Source: JAWVYT01 sp046483065 (GTDB lineage Bacteria > Gemmatimonadota > Gemmatimonadetes > Longimicrobiales > RSA9). From it: a DNA stretch of 64,000 nucleotides. Position numbers and translations under genes: made by a program. A model generated the notes under the pieces. The model did not search any database and was not told the DNA's origin. It saw only the letters and a list, made by a program, of their open reading frames with translations. The stretch covers positions 42,075 through 106,074 of the forward strand of contig JAWODW010000031.1 in the NCBI GenBank assembly GCA_046483065.1, given 5' to 3'. Positions 15,286 through 22,921 of this stretch are shown here, piece after piece (position 1 is the first letter of the stretch; each line of letters opens with the position of its first letter).

Positions 15286-15771
15286 TCAGTCCCTGGCGCC
15301 GTCGACCATCTGGGGCAGGGTGGTGAGCTCGAGGATCTCGAACGACCGTTCGCCGGCGGGCAGCTCGATGGTGACCTCGTCGCCCTCCCTGGCCCCGAAG
15401 AGGCCCTTGGCCAGGGGCGAGGCGAGGGAGATGTGGCCGGCGTCGAGGTCCATGAAGTCGCCGGCGGTGATGGTGTAGGTGTACTCGTCGCCGGAGCCCG
15501 TCTCCCGGACCTTGAGGCGGCTGCCGAAGCCGGCGGAGTCGCGGGGGATGGCGTCCACGTCGATATTGGACAGTTCCCGCAGCCGGCTGGTCAGGTGGTT
15601 GAGCCGCGCCTGGACGAACTGCTGCCGCTCGAGGGCCGACTTGTAGTCGGCGTTCTCGCGCAGGTCGCCGAGCTCCACGGCGGCCTTGATCCGCTCGGGC
15701 AGCTCCACGTTCAGCTCGTGGGTCAGCCGGGTGACTTCGTCTTCGAGTTTCTGGATGATTTCTTCTAACAT
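15286..15771 (-). CDS. GreA/GreB family transcription elongation factor
   Basis: Gre factors enter the RNA polymerase secondary channel and stimulate cleavage of backtracked RNA. The 161 residues match the family (about 158). The N-terminal coiled-coil finger carries the conserved acidic tip: LGDLRENADYKSALERQQF, with the D-x-x-E-N pair. The C-terminal FKBP-like domain holds GSRLKVRETGSGDEYTYTI, ISLASPLAKGLFGAREGDEV and the end FEILELTTLPQ. The start is taken at 15771 because a -10-like TATGTT lies 7 bases before it, suggesting leaderless mRNA. An ATG at 15783 is the alternative. GreA versus GreB cannot be settled here. Confidence 0.88.
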   Translation of the reverse strand: MLEEIIQKLEDEVTRLTHELNVELPERIKAAVELGDLRENADYKSALERQQFVQARLNHLTSRLRELSNIDVDAIPRDSAGFGSRLKVRETGSGDEYTYTITAGDFMDLDAGHISLASPLAKGLFGAREGDEVTIELPAGERSFEILELTTLPQMVDGARD

Positions 15772-15778
15772 GGCGGCA

Positions 15779-15807
15779 AACATAGTGTGGAAACGGGGTG
15801 GTGGGAA
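15779..15807 (-). promoter_or_regulatory. Candidate promoter of the GreA-like gene
   Basis: On the minus strand, TTCCCA (complement of 15802-15807), 17 bases, then TATGTT (complement of 15779-15784). The -35 match is weak. The predicted start falls on ATG 15771. Confidence 0.35.
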
Positions 15808-15847
15808 CCCCGGGTGGGGGAGCGGAAGCCCGTTGACGCCAGCGGTT

Positions 15848-15876
15848 TTGCGCCGGTCCGGGGGGCGGGCTACATT
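15848..15876 (+). promoter_or_regulatory. Candidate promoter for the aldolase-rpiA-rpe unit
   Basis: TTGCGC at 15848-15853, 17 bases, TACATT at 15871-15876. The leader is about 145 bases, has no obvious riboswitch, and ends in AGGAGG just before the aldolase start. Confidence 0.45.
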
Positions 15877-16026
15877 GACGCCCTTCGCCGTCTATGGCGT
15901 CTGCGAGGGGGTCGCGAGCCGGCACGCGTGCGAGTGTGGCGGTGGCGTGCTCCTTGCCTCGGAAACGGTCAGTGAGCGGCGCGGCACGGTGATCGATTCA
16001 AGCGGAACGAACCGATAGGAGGAGTG

Positions 16027-16938
16027 ATGGCAGAGGAGACGAAGACGGCGCGGCCGGTACTGGACGACCTGGACCTGCCTCTGGGCAAGCGGGTCCGTCT
16101 GCACCGGATCCTGTACGAGCACGGCGCGGGCAACGGCACGCTGCTGGCGCTGCCCATCGACCAGGGGATCGAGCACGGCCCCATCGACTTCCTGCCGAAC
16201 CCGCCGTCGGCGAACCCCAACTACCAGTTCCGGCTGGCCGTGGAGGGTGGCTACAACGCCATCGCGTGCCACTGGGGGATGGCCCGGCGCTACATGAAGG
16301 ACTACGCCGGGAAGATCCCGCTGATCCTGAAGATCAACGGGAAGACGAACATCCCGAGCGACGCGCAGGCGATCTCGTCGCCGACGGCCACCGTGGAGGA
16401 CGCGGTGGCACTGGGTGCCGACGCCGTGGGCTACACGCTGTACGTGGGCTCGCCGATGCAGGACGAGGACTTCAAGCGGCTGATGCAGGTCCGCGACGAC
16501 TGCGAGAAGCACGGTATGCCGCTGGTGGTGTGGAGCTACCCACGGGGCGAGGCCATCGAGAAGAAGGGCGGCCGCGACTCGCTCTACGCCGTGGACTACG
16601 CCGCCCGGCTGGCCCACGAGTTCGGCGCGGACGTGATCAAGCTGAACGTGCCGAAGAAGTCCGACAAGGACGCCCAGATGCCGGAGAAGTACCAGGAGCT
16701 CGAGTGGGACTACGCGGAGGGCGCGCGGCGGGTGATCGAGACCGCCGGCAACTCGATGGTCCTGTTCAGCGGCGGGAGCAAGGTCAGCGACGAGGACCTC
16801 ATGAACAAGGCGCGGACGGTGATAGAGAACGGCGCCACCGGGCTGATCTTCGGCCGGAACATGTGGCAGCGGCCGTACGACGAGGCGCTGGAGATGACCG
16901 CGCGCATCAAGGAGCTCCTGCAGCAGTTCCCCTCCTAG
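16027..16938 (+). CDS. Class I fructose-bisphosphate aldolase (DhnA/FbaB type)
   Basis: This enzyme cleaves fructose 1,6-bisphosphate through a Schiff-base lysine and needs no metal. The 303 residues match the DhnA/LsrF-like class I aldolases of bacteria and archaea. Visible elements are ALPIDQGIEHGPIDF, IPLILKINGKTN, VVWSYPRGEAIEKKGG and the region around FGADVIKLNVPKK, where a conserved Lys of this family forms the Schiff base. AGGAGG precedes the start; ATG 16027 is used although GTG 16024 is possible. It is followed 22 bases later by rpiA and then rpe, linking glycolysis with the pentose phosphate branch. Confidence 0.9.
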   Translation: MAEETKTARPVLDDLDLPLGKRVRLHRILYEHGAGNGTLLALPIDQGIEHGPIDFLPNPPSANPNYQFRLAVEGGYNAIACHWGMARRYMKDYAGKIPLILKINGKTNIPSDAQAISSPTATVEDAVALGADAVGYTLYVGSPMQDEDFKRLMQVRDDCEKHGMPLVVWSYPRGEAIEKKGGRDSLYAVDYAARLAHEFGADVIKLNVPKKSDKDAQMPEKYQELEWDYAEGARRVIETAGNSMVLFSGGSKVSDEDLMNKARTVIENGATGLIFGRNMWQRPYDEALEMTARIKELLQQFPS

Positions 16939-16960
16939 CGGCACGGCCGGGGACGCCCGC

Positions 16961-17662
16961 GTGAACCAGGACGCGCTGAAACGACAGGCCGCGTGGGAGG
17001 CGGTGGAGCAGGTGGAGCCCGGGATGAAGCTGGGGCTCGGCACCGGCTCCACCGCCCGTCGCGTGCTGGAAGCCATCGCCGACCGGCGCGAGCGGGGGGA
17101 GCTCGACGGGATCGTCGGGGTCCCCACGTCGTCGGACACCAAGGAGTACGCCACGGAGCTGGGGATCCCCCTGGCCACGCTGGACGAAGAGCCCCACCTC
17201 GACCTCACGGTGGATGGGGCGGACGAGGTGGACCCGTCCCTCGAGCTCATCAAGGGGCTCGGCGGCGCGCTGCTGTGGGAGAAGATCGTGGCGGCGGCCA
17301 CCGACCGGCTCGTCATTGTGGTGGACCAGAGCAAGCTGGTGGACCGGCTGGCCACCCGCTCGCCGCTGCCGGTGGAGGTGGTCTCCTTCGGGTGGCGGAC
17401 GCTGCTTGCGCCGATGCGGGAGCTGGGCGCCGAGCCTGCGCTCCGTGAGAACCCGGGGGGCGACGCGTTCATCACCGACGGCGGCCACTACATCCTCGAC
17501 TGCACGTTCCCCTCCGGGATCGAGGACGGCTACGAGGTGGAGGCGGCGCTCCACGCGCTGCCCGGTGTGGTGGAGACCGGTCTCTTCCTCGGGCTGGCAG
17601 AGACCGTGGTGGTGGGCACGGAGCAGGGGCCCCGTACGCTGCGACGAGGGGCACCCGGATGA
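16961..17662 (+). CDS. rpiA: Ribose-5-phosphate isomerase A
   Basis: RpiA interconverts ribose 5-phosphate and ribulose 5-phosphate. The 233 residues match the family. Signature stretches are LGLGTGSTARRVLEAI (phosphate binding), VPTSSDTKEYATELGIPLATLDE, the catalytic DLTVDGADEVD, LIKGLGGALLWEKIVAAA with the catalytic Glu/Lys, and GNxxxD-like ITDGGHYILDC near the C-terminus. The GTG start at 16961 lies 22 bases after the aldolase stop, and the stop overlaps the rpe ATG by 4 bases. Confidence 0.95.
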   Translation: MNQDALKRQAAWEAVEQVEPGMKLGLGTGSTARRVLEAIADRRERGELDGIVGVPTSSDTKEYATELGIPLATLDEEPHLDLTVDGADEVDPSLELIKGLGGALLWEKIVAAATDRLVIVVDQSKLVDRLATRSPLPVEVVSFGWRTLLAPMRELGAEPALRENPGGDAFITDGGHYILDCTFPSGIEDGYEVEAALHALPGVVETGLFLGLAETVVVGTEQGPRTLRRGAPG

Positions 17663-18321
17663 CCGTGAAGATCGCACCCTCCATCCTCTCCTCCGACTTC
17701 GCCCGCCTCGCCGACGGTGTAGCGGAGGCCGAGGCCGGCGGCGCCGACTGGGTCCACGTGGACGTCATGGACGGCCACTTCGTCCCCAACATCACCATCG
17801 GCGTCCCGGTGGTGGCGGCGCTCCGGAACGTCACCGACCTGCCGCTGGACGTGCACCTCATGATCGAGCGGCCGGAGAAGTACGTGGACGCCTTCGCCGA
17901 CGCCGGCGCCGACTGGCTCACGGTGCACCAGGAGGCGTCGGTCCACCTGCACCGGACCGTGCAGGCCATCAGGCACCGGGGGATGATGGCCGGCGTGTCA
18001 CTGAACCCCGCCACGCCCGTGGCCACGCTGGAGGAGATGGCGCCGTACCTGGACATGGTGCTGGTCATGAGCGTGAACCCCGGCTTCGGCGGCCAGAGCT
18101 TCATCCCGTCGAGCACCGCCAAGGTGGCCCGGGTGAAGGCGCTGCTGGAAGATGCCGGTCGGCCGGAGGTCGAGATCCAAGTGGACGGCGGGATCGGGCC
18201 CGACACTGCCGGCGAGGTGGCCGCGGCCGGCGCCACGGTGCTCGTGGCCGGCTCCGCCATCTATCGTGGCGCGGGGTCGGTGGCGGACAACATCGCCGCC
18301 ATCCGGGAAGCGGCCGGCTGA
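17659..18321 (+). CDS. rpe: Ribulose-phosphate 3-epimerase
   Basis: Rpe interconverts ribulose 5-phosphate and xylulose 5-phosphate in a metal-dependent TIM barrel. The 220 residues match the family. Conserved parts are IAPSILSSDFARLADG, WVHVDVMDGHFVPNIT with metal-binding His and Asp, LDVHLMIERPEKY, GVSLNPATPVATLEE, VLVMSVNPGFGGQSFI and QVDGGIGPDTA. It overlaps rpiA by 4 bases and closes the aldolase-rpiA-rpe operon before tRNA-Leu. Confidence 0.96.
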   Translation: MTVKIAPSILSSDFARLADGVAEAEAGGADWVHVDVMDGHFVPNITIGVPVVAALRNVTDLPLDVHLMIERPEKYVDAFADAGADWLTVHQEASVHLHRTVQAIRHRGMMAGVSLNPATPVATLEEMAPYLDMVLVMSVNPGFGGQSFIPSSTAKVARVKALLEDAGRPEVEIQVDGGIGPDTAGEVAAAGATVLVAGSAIYRGAGSVADNIAAIREAAG

Positions 18322-18394
18322 GAGAAGCGGTGCTCGCCGGACGGCGTCGGCGAAGGCCATTCGCTGCCCTCCGGAGCGTCGTGGGAGCGGGGCG

Positions 18395-18423
18395 TGGCCC
18401 CGACGGGACTCACCGACTATCTT
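18395..18423 (+). promoter_or_regulatory. Candidate tRNA-Leu promoter
   Basis: TATCTT at 18418-18423 is a good -10 box. The -35 at 18395-18400 (TGGCCC, 17 bases upstream) is poor. The predicted start is only a few bases before the mature tRNA. Confidence 0.35.
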
Positions 18424-18433
18424 GGTCGACCCT

Positions 18434-18516
18434 GCCGGGGTGGCGAAATGGCAGACGCGGCGGACTTAAAATCCGCTGGGCTTCGGCCCGTGTGGGTTCG
18501 ATCCCCACCCCCGGCA
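18434..18516 (+). tRNA. tRNA-Leu (anticodon TAA)
   Basis: The acceptor GCCGGGG (18434-18440) pairs with CCCCGGC (18509-18515), with discriminator A18516. The anticodon stem GCGGA/TCCGC encloses CTTAAAA with anticodon TAA. A long variable arm (TGGGCTTCGGCCCG region) marks it as class II. The T-arm is GTGGG-TTCGATC-CCCAC. CCA is not encoded. Confidence 0.97.
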
Positions 18517-18517
18517 T

Positions 18518-18865
18518 TCATCTCCACTGGGGTGGCACCTCGATGAAGGCGTCACCGACGCCGGTGATGCCTTCGTCGACCACGGAGAAGCCTGCGCGGC
18601 TCATCTCCGAGTCGAGGCGGCAGAGCATCTTCTCGTCGTCGTCCCGGTCGTCGGGGTTCTCCTTGACCCAGGTCCAGAAACGGACGAGGGCCCTGGAGAG
18701 GGCGGCCTGGCGGTCGCGATAGTCCCGGACGGCCCGTTCCTCCTGCTCGGTCATCTCCCGGGGATCGTCCTTGCCCGTCACTTCCTTGACCAGCTGCGCC
18801 ATGGTGGCCTTGGGCTTCGCGGGGCGGACATTGTATCGGATGTAGATCAGGTCGTTGAAATCCAC
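18518..18865 (-). CDS. Hypothetical protein, 115 residues
   Basis: I do not recognise a family. The protein is highly charged and soluble, opening VDFNDLIYIRYNVRPAKP and containing a lysine- and glutamate-rich helical middle (MTEQEERAVRDYRDRQAALSRALVRF). The C-terminal part may be a small alpha/beta unit. The start is GTG 18865 with AGGAAC-type sequence upstream. Its stop lies only 2 bases beyond the end of the oppositely oriented tRNA-Leu. Coding potential is good because of the consistent high-GC third positions and no overlap with other genes. Confidence 0.65.
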   Translation of the reverse strand: MDFNDLIYIRYNVRPAKPKATMAQLVKEVTGKDDPREMTEQEERAVRDYRDRQAALSRALVRFWTWVKENPDDRDDDEKMLCRLDSEMSRAGFSVVDEGITGVGDAFIEVPPQWR

Positions 18866-19079
18866 GCGTCTACCCGTTCCTCTGTTCGGTGATGGGCGCG
18901 CTCGGTCCGCGCCCGTGCACCCACAGAAAGTACGACGTTACGGGCGCCTGGCCATAGGGCGTGCGGGGCCGCCGTTCTGCGCTCAGCCCCGGACGGTGCC
19001 GGTGACCTCCATCTCCCGGTCCTGGCGCACGATCCGGCGGGGGCCGGGTCGCCGGGGTGGTCCGCGTCCTCCGCACCGC

Positions 19080-19109
19080 TTGCCGGGCCACGCGGGGTGC
19101 CGGTAGGTT
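19080..19109 (+). promoter_or_regulatory. Promoter for the 19118-rnz-aroA-cmk unit, probably leaderless
   Basis: TTGCCG at 19080-19085, 18 bases, TAGGTT at 19104-19109. The predicted start falls on or next to GTG 19118. Confidence 0.5.
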
Positions 19110-19117
19110 CCCCCGCT

Positions 19118-19471
19118 GTGGAAACGGTACTCACACTCCTCGTCATCGCGGGGGTCGCGACCGCCGCCTGGCACCTGGTGCGGGCGGCGTTACGATTCCT
19201 GCAGCAGGCGGCAGCAGGGATCTGGGCGGGCGAAATGGCACGGACGTACGCGCGGCGCGGCGATCTGACGGCGCTGGAAGCACAGGAACGGGAGCGCTCG
19301 GAGGCCATGCGGTCGGGGGCGCGGTCCGGGTTGGTGGCACTGGCGTGGCTCGCGGCGCTGGCTGCGCCGGCGTTGATACCGTGGGCCCGGGAGGTCTACG
19401 CCGTCTACGCGCTCCTCCTGCTGGAGCCGGTGGCCCGGCGGGCCCGGCGGGACCGGGGAGCGCGCCGATGA
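19118..19471 (+). CDS. Small predicted membrane protein
   Basis: This 117-residue protein of unknown function has a first hydrophobic helix right at the start (VLTLLVIAGVATAAWHLV, residues 4-21), an amphipathic charged middle (GEMARTYARRGDLTALEAQERERSEAMRSG) and a second hydrophobic block (LVALAWLAALAAPALIPW and VYAVYALLLLEPV). The basic tail RRARRDRGARR suggests a cytoplasmic C-terminus. GTG 19118 fits the predicted transcription start; GTG 19097 would place the -10 box inside the gene. It overlaps rnz by 4 bases. Confidence 0.65.
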   Translation: METVLTLLVIAGVATAAWHLVRAALRFLQQAAAGIWAGEMARTYARRGDLTALEAQERERSEAMRSGARSGLVALAWLAALAAPALIPWAREVYAVYALLLLEPVARRARRDRGARR

Positions 19472-20433
19472 TCCGGGTGATCTTTCTCGGCACGGCGGCG
19501 AGCCGGCCCACGGTGGGCCGGAACGTGAGCGCGGTGCTCATGCACCGACTCGGCGAGACCTTCCTCTTCGACTGCGGGGAAGGGACCCAGCGGCAGATGA
19601 TGCGCTACGGCACCGGGTTCGCGCTCCACCACATCTTCTTCACCCATATGCACGCCGACCACATCCTCGGGCTCCCGGGGCTGCTCCGGACCATGGGGCT
19701 CCAGGACCGGACGGAGCCCATGCACCTCTATTGCGCCCGGGGCGAGGCGAGGATCGTGAGCGACGCCGTGCACCTGGGCGTCGACCGGATCCCGTTCCCC
19801 GTGGAGATCCACGAGCTCGAGCCGGGGCAGGCGGTGGAACGGGATGGCTACGACATCCTCCCGTTCGCCACCCGGCACGGCCGCCACTCTCTGGGTTACG
19901 CGCTGGTGGAGCACGACCGACTGGGGCGCTTCGACCCCGAGCGGGCCCGGGAGCTGGGGATCCCCGAGGGTCCGCTCTGGGGGCGGCTGCACGAGGGCGT
20001 GGCGGTGGAGATCGACGGCCGGACCATCGAGCCCGACGAGGTGGTGGGTCCGGCAAGGCCGGCGAGGCGGGTGGTCTACACGGGCGACACTCGCCCTGGC
20101 CCCACCACCATCGAGCACGCCCGCAATGCCGACCTCCTGATCCACGAGGCCACGTTCGCCGAGGAAGAGGCGGACCGGGCCAGGGAGACGGACCACTCCA
20201 CTGCCCGGGAGGCGGCCGAGATGGCCCGGGCGGCCGGCGCCCGGCGGCTGGCGCTGACCCATATCTCGCCCCGGTACGGGCTCGACTCGTCCACTCTGGA
20301 GCAGGAGGCCCGGGCTGTGTTCCCGGGCGCCATCGTGGCCCGGGACGGGCTCGAGATCGAGATCCCGTACCCGGACGCCGACGAGGCCGGTGACGGCGAG
20401 GCCGGGGCGGCAGCACCCGAAGCCGACGGATGA
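19468..20433 (+). CDS. rnz: Ribonuclease Z
   Basis: RNase Z is a zinc beta-lactamase-fold endonuclease that trims the 3' trailer of tRNA precursors. None of the three tRNAs here encodes CCA, the situation in which RNase Z is the usual 3' maturase. The 321 residues include FLGTAASRPTVGRNVSA, FDCGEGTQRQM, the metal motif FTHMHADHILGLPGLL (HxHxDH), YTGDTRP, HEATF and the C-terminal ALTHISPRY with conserved His. Beyond the catalytic core an acidic tail (DADEAGDGEAGAAAPEADG) is added. It overlaps both neighbours by 4 bases. Confidence 0.93.
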   Translation: MIRVIFLGTAASRPTVGRNVSAVLMHRLGETFLFDCGEGTQRQMMRYGTGFALHHIFFTHMHADHILGLPGLLRTMGLQDRTEPMHLYCARGEARIVSDAVHLGVDRIPFPVEIHELEPGQAVERDGYDILPFATRHGRHSLGYALVEHDRLGRFDPERARELGIPEGPLWGRLHEGVAVEIDGRTIEPDEVVGPARPARRVVYTGDTRPGPTTIEHARNADLLIHEATFAEEEADRARETDHSTAREAAEMARAAGARRLALTHISPRYGLDSSTLEQEARAVFPGAIVARDGLEIEIPYPDADEAGDGEAGAAAPEADG

Positions 20434-21719
20434 ACCGGCAGCCCATCGAGGTGACCGTCCCCGGCGACAAGTCCATCACCCACCGTGCGCTGATCCTGTC
20501 GGCGCTGGCGGAGGGCGAGAGCCGGTTGGCGGGGCTCCTGGAGGCCGCCGACACGCGGTCCACCGCGGCAGCGCTCCGGGCCCTGGGTGTGACCGTTGCC
20601 GAGCCGGGGCCGGGCGAAGCGGTGGTGACCGGGAGCGGGCTCCGTGGGCTGCAGGCGCCGGCGGTGGAGCTGGACTGCGGGAACAGCGGGACCACGGCGC
20701 GGCTGCTGCTCGGGCTCCTGGCGGGCTCCGACGTGGAGGCCGTGCTCACCGGCGATGCGTCGCTCCGGCGCCGACCCATGCGTCGCGTCACGGAACCGCT
20801 GGGCCGGTTCGGCGCCCGCTACGAGGAGCTCGGCGAGCCCGACCGGCTGCCGATCCGGGTCCGGGGCACGCGCTCCCTGCAGCCCATCGATGTGGTGAAC
20901 GTCCGGTCCAGCGCCCAGGTCAAGACGGCCATGCTCCTGGCGGGGCTCGCGGCCGGGGTGGACGTGCGGGTCACCGAGTCCGGCGGGCCGCGGGACCACA
21001 GCGAGCGGATGCTCGCGGCCATGGGCGCAGGCATCCGGACTACGCCGGGCGAGGCGGGCGACGTGGTGCACCTCGACCCGCCGGCGGGCCTGAGCCCGCT
21101 GCGGCTCACCGTGCCCGGCGACGTTTCGTCGGCGGCCTTCTTCCTGGCGCTGGGCGCGCTCCGGGGCCCCGTCCGGGTCCGGGGCGTAGGGCTGAACCCC
21201 ACCCGGACCGGTGCGCTGGACGTCATGGCCCGGATGGGGGTGCACGTTGACGTCGAGACGACGGGGGACGCGGCCGGTGAGCCCGTGGGCCACGTCGCCG
21301 TCGAGCCGGCCGAGCTCCGGGGCACCACCGTGCCGGCCGGCGAGGTCCCGCGGCTCGTGGACGAGATTCCCGTCCTGGCCGTGCTGGCCGCCCGGGCGGT
21401 CGGGGAGACCCGGTTCGAGGGCGTGGCGGAGCTCCGGGTGAAGGAGACCGACCGGGTCGAGGCGCTGGCCCGGAACCTCCGGGCACTGGGCGCCGACGTG
21501 GACGACGGCCCCGACTCCCTCACCGTCCGCGGGACCGACAAGCCGCTCCGTGGTACCGTGGAGGCCTTCGGCGACCACCGGATCGCCATGGCCTTCGGCG
21601 TGCTCGGCGCAGTGCCCGGGAACCCGATCCGGGTCCGGGGCGCCGAGGCCGTCGGGATAAGCTACCCCGGATTCTGGCGGGAGCTCGAGCGTGTGACCGA
21701 GAAGATGGAGGCGGCGTGA
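20430..21719 (+). CDS. aroA: 3-Phosphoshikimate 1-carboxyvinyltransferase (EPSP synthase)
   Basis: AroA joins phosphoenolpyruvate to shikimate 3-phosphate on the way to chorismate. The 429 residues match the family. Visible motifs are VPGDKSITHRALILSALAEG, the LDCGNSGTTARLLLGLLAG phosphoenolpyruvate loop, GDASLRRRPMRRVTEPL, SSAQVKTAMLLAGL, VDEIPVLAVLAA and the ELRVKETDRVEALA signature with catalytic Asp/Glu. It overlaps rnz and cmk by 4 bases each. Confidence 0.96.
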   Translation: MNRQPIEVTVPGDKSITHRALILSALAEGESRLAGLLEAADTRSTAAALRALGVTVAEPGPGEAVVTGSGLRGLQAPAVELDCGNSGTTARLLLGLLAGSDVEAVLTGDASLRRRPMRRVTEPLGRFGARYEELGEPDRLPIRVRGTRSLQPIDVVNVRSSAQVKTAMLLAGLAAGVDVRVTESGGPRDHSERMLAAMGAGIRTTPGEAGDVVHLDPPAGLSPLRLTVPGDVSSAAFFLALGALRGPVRVRGVGLNPTRTGALDVMARMGVHVDVETTGDAAGEPVGHVAVEPAELRGTTVPAGEVPRLVDEIPVLAVLAARAVGETRFEGVAELRVKETDRVEALARNLRALGADVDDGPDSLTVRGTDKPLRGTVEAFGDHRIAMAFGVLGAVPGNPIRVRGAEAVGISYPGFWRELERVTEKMEAA

Positions 21720-22390
21720 TCATCGCCATCGACGGGCCCGCGGGGTCCGGGAAGAGCAGCACCGCCCGGGAAGTGGCCGGTCGTCTGGGCTACCTGCACG
21801 TGGATTCGGGCGCCTTCTACCGGGCGCTGACCTACGCGCTCCTGGACCGGGGCGTGCCCGAGACCGAATGGGACGACCTCGACTCCGGGCAGCTCGATGC
21901 GCTCGAAGTCCGGGGCGAGCGGGGTAAGGACGGGCTGCGCCTCCGCGTGGGCGATGCGGTGGTGGACCGGGAGCTCCGCACCGCGCAGGTCGACGACCAC
22001 GTCTCCCACGTGGCGAGGATCCCCGGCGTCCGACGCTGGCTCCTGGGCCGGCTCCGGGCCCTGGCCGACGCCGAGGACGTGGTGGTCGACGGCCGCGACA
22101 TCGGTACCGCCGTCTTCCCCGACGCGCCCCTCAAGGTCTTCCTCGTGGCCGCACCGGAGGTCCGGGCCCGGCGGCGGCTCCGGCAGGAAGGAGTGCCCGA
22201 ACCCGATCGGGACACTCTGCTGGACGCCATAGCCCGGCTCGCCGAGCGCGACCGCCAGGACCGGGAGCGCGAGGTGGCCCCGCTCCGCGCCGCCGACGAC
22301 GCCGTACGGGTCGACACCACGGCCCTCACCTTCAACGAGCAGGTGGCGGCTATTCTGGAGCTGGCGAAAGGCGCCCGGCCGATGCATTGA
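21716..22390 (+). CDS. cmk: Cytidylate kinase
   Basis: Cmk phosphorylates CMP and dCMP. The 224 residues match the family. The P-loop is IDGPAGSGKSSTAREVAGRLG, followed by YLHVDSGAFYRALTYALLD and the VVVDGRDIGTAVFPDAPLKVFLVA stretch that binds CMP and magnesium, then RRRLRQEG lid residues. The GTG start overlaps aroA. The aroA-cmk-rpsA order is common in bacteria, but here a gap of about 530 bases separates cmk from rpsA. Confidence 0.95.
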   Translation: MIIAIDGPAGSGKSSTAREVAGRLGYLHVDSGAFYRALTYALLDRGVPETEWDDLDSGQLDALEVRGERGKDGLRLRVGDAVVDRELRTAQVDDHVSHVARIPGVRRWLLGRLRALADAEDVVVDGRDIGTAVFPDAPLKVFLVAAPEVRARRRLRQEGVPEPDRDTLLDAIARLAERDRQDREREVAPLRAADDAVRVDTTALTFNEQVAAILELAKGARPMH

Positions 22391-22780
22391 CGGGCGCTGC
22401 CGCTTATGCGCCCGTTCGTCGACGGGGGGATGACGGTTCGCGGCGGGTTTCGTTCGCGGTGACTCGAGACTTCCGGGCTCTTTGCATTCGCGGCAGATGA
22501 TGGGGGGACTGGGGGTGAGCCGGGCGAGGCTTCCTTCTGGGCGGAGAGCGCGATGCCGGCGGAGGCATTCGCCGCGGCCTCCGCCCCGGCGAATAGAGCC
22601 ATGCCGGTGGGGCATTCGCCCCGATCAGATCGCCGTCCCGAAGATCGGACCCCCCATCCCCCAGTCATCCCACGAAGTCAGCTTCAGCCGCGAACGTCCG
22701 AGGCGACCCCGCGAGCCCTGCCTGGCCGCGAAGCCTGTTCCCCCAGTCCGGGGGGGGGAGCGGGGTGGGGTGGCGTGTGG
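22391..22780. other. Long non-coding gap between cmk and the rpsA promoter
   Basis: I see no credible gene. A + strand frame is open through it only because stops are rare, and it lacks any start signal or family features. It contains the imperfect palindromic element at 22451-22696 and a G-run of nine (near 22750-22758) just before the rpsA promoter. No separate cmk terminator with a T tract is visible. Confidence 0.6.
22451..22696. repeat. Imperfect palindromic (MITE/REP-like) element
   Basis: The outer arms CGTTCGCGG (22451-22459) and CCGCGAACG (22688-22696) are perfect inverted repeats. Further inward, GACTTC and a GATGANNGGGGG pattern on the left recur in inverted form on the right (CCCCCAGTCATC and GAAGTC). 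The centre has GGCGGAGG/CCTCCGCC around ATTCGCC and several nested ATTCGCC/GGCGAAT copies, so it can form a multi-hairpin fold. It holds no coding sequence. Confidence 0.55.
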
Positions 22781-22809
22781 TTGACCCTCACCGGGAACAG
22801 CGGTAGCTT
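22781..22809 (+). promoter_or_regulatory. rpsA promoter
   Basis: TTGACC at 22781-22786, exactly 17 bases, TAGCTT at 22804-22809. The predicted start near 22816 leaves a leader of about 105 bases that contains a terminator hairpin. Confidence 0.7.
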
Positions 22810-22845
22810 ACAAGGCTGTTCCGCTCCAGAGCGGGGCGGTGCAGC

Positions 22846-22875
22846 GGGGCGCGAAGAGCGCGCCCTGATTTTTTT
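22846..22875 (+). terminator. Intrinsic terminator/attenuator in the rpsA leader
   Basis: GGGGCGCG (22846-22853) pairs with CGCGCCCT (22859-22866) around AAGAG, followed after GA by seven T (22869-22875). It lies between the rpsA promoter and start codon. An upstream hairpin CCGCT/AGCGG (22821-22834) and a second GGGGCG copy near 22833 could form an alternative fold. Confidence 0.65.
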
Positions 22876-22921
22876 CTCACGCGAACCGTCGGGAGCCACC
22901 TGGCTCAGCGGCGAAGACAGG

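Noticed and set aside
22553..22921. N-terminal extension of S1 (in-frame open reading from 22553)
   Set aside because: It would read through the palindromic element, the promoter and the leader terminator, and has no S1 family similarity.
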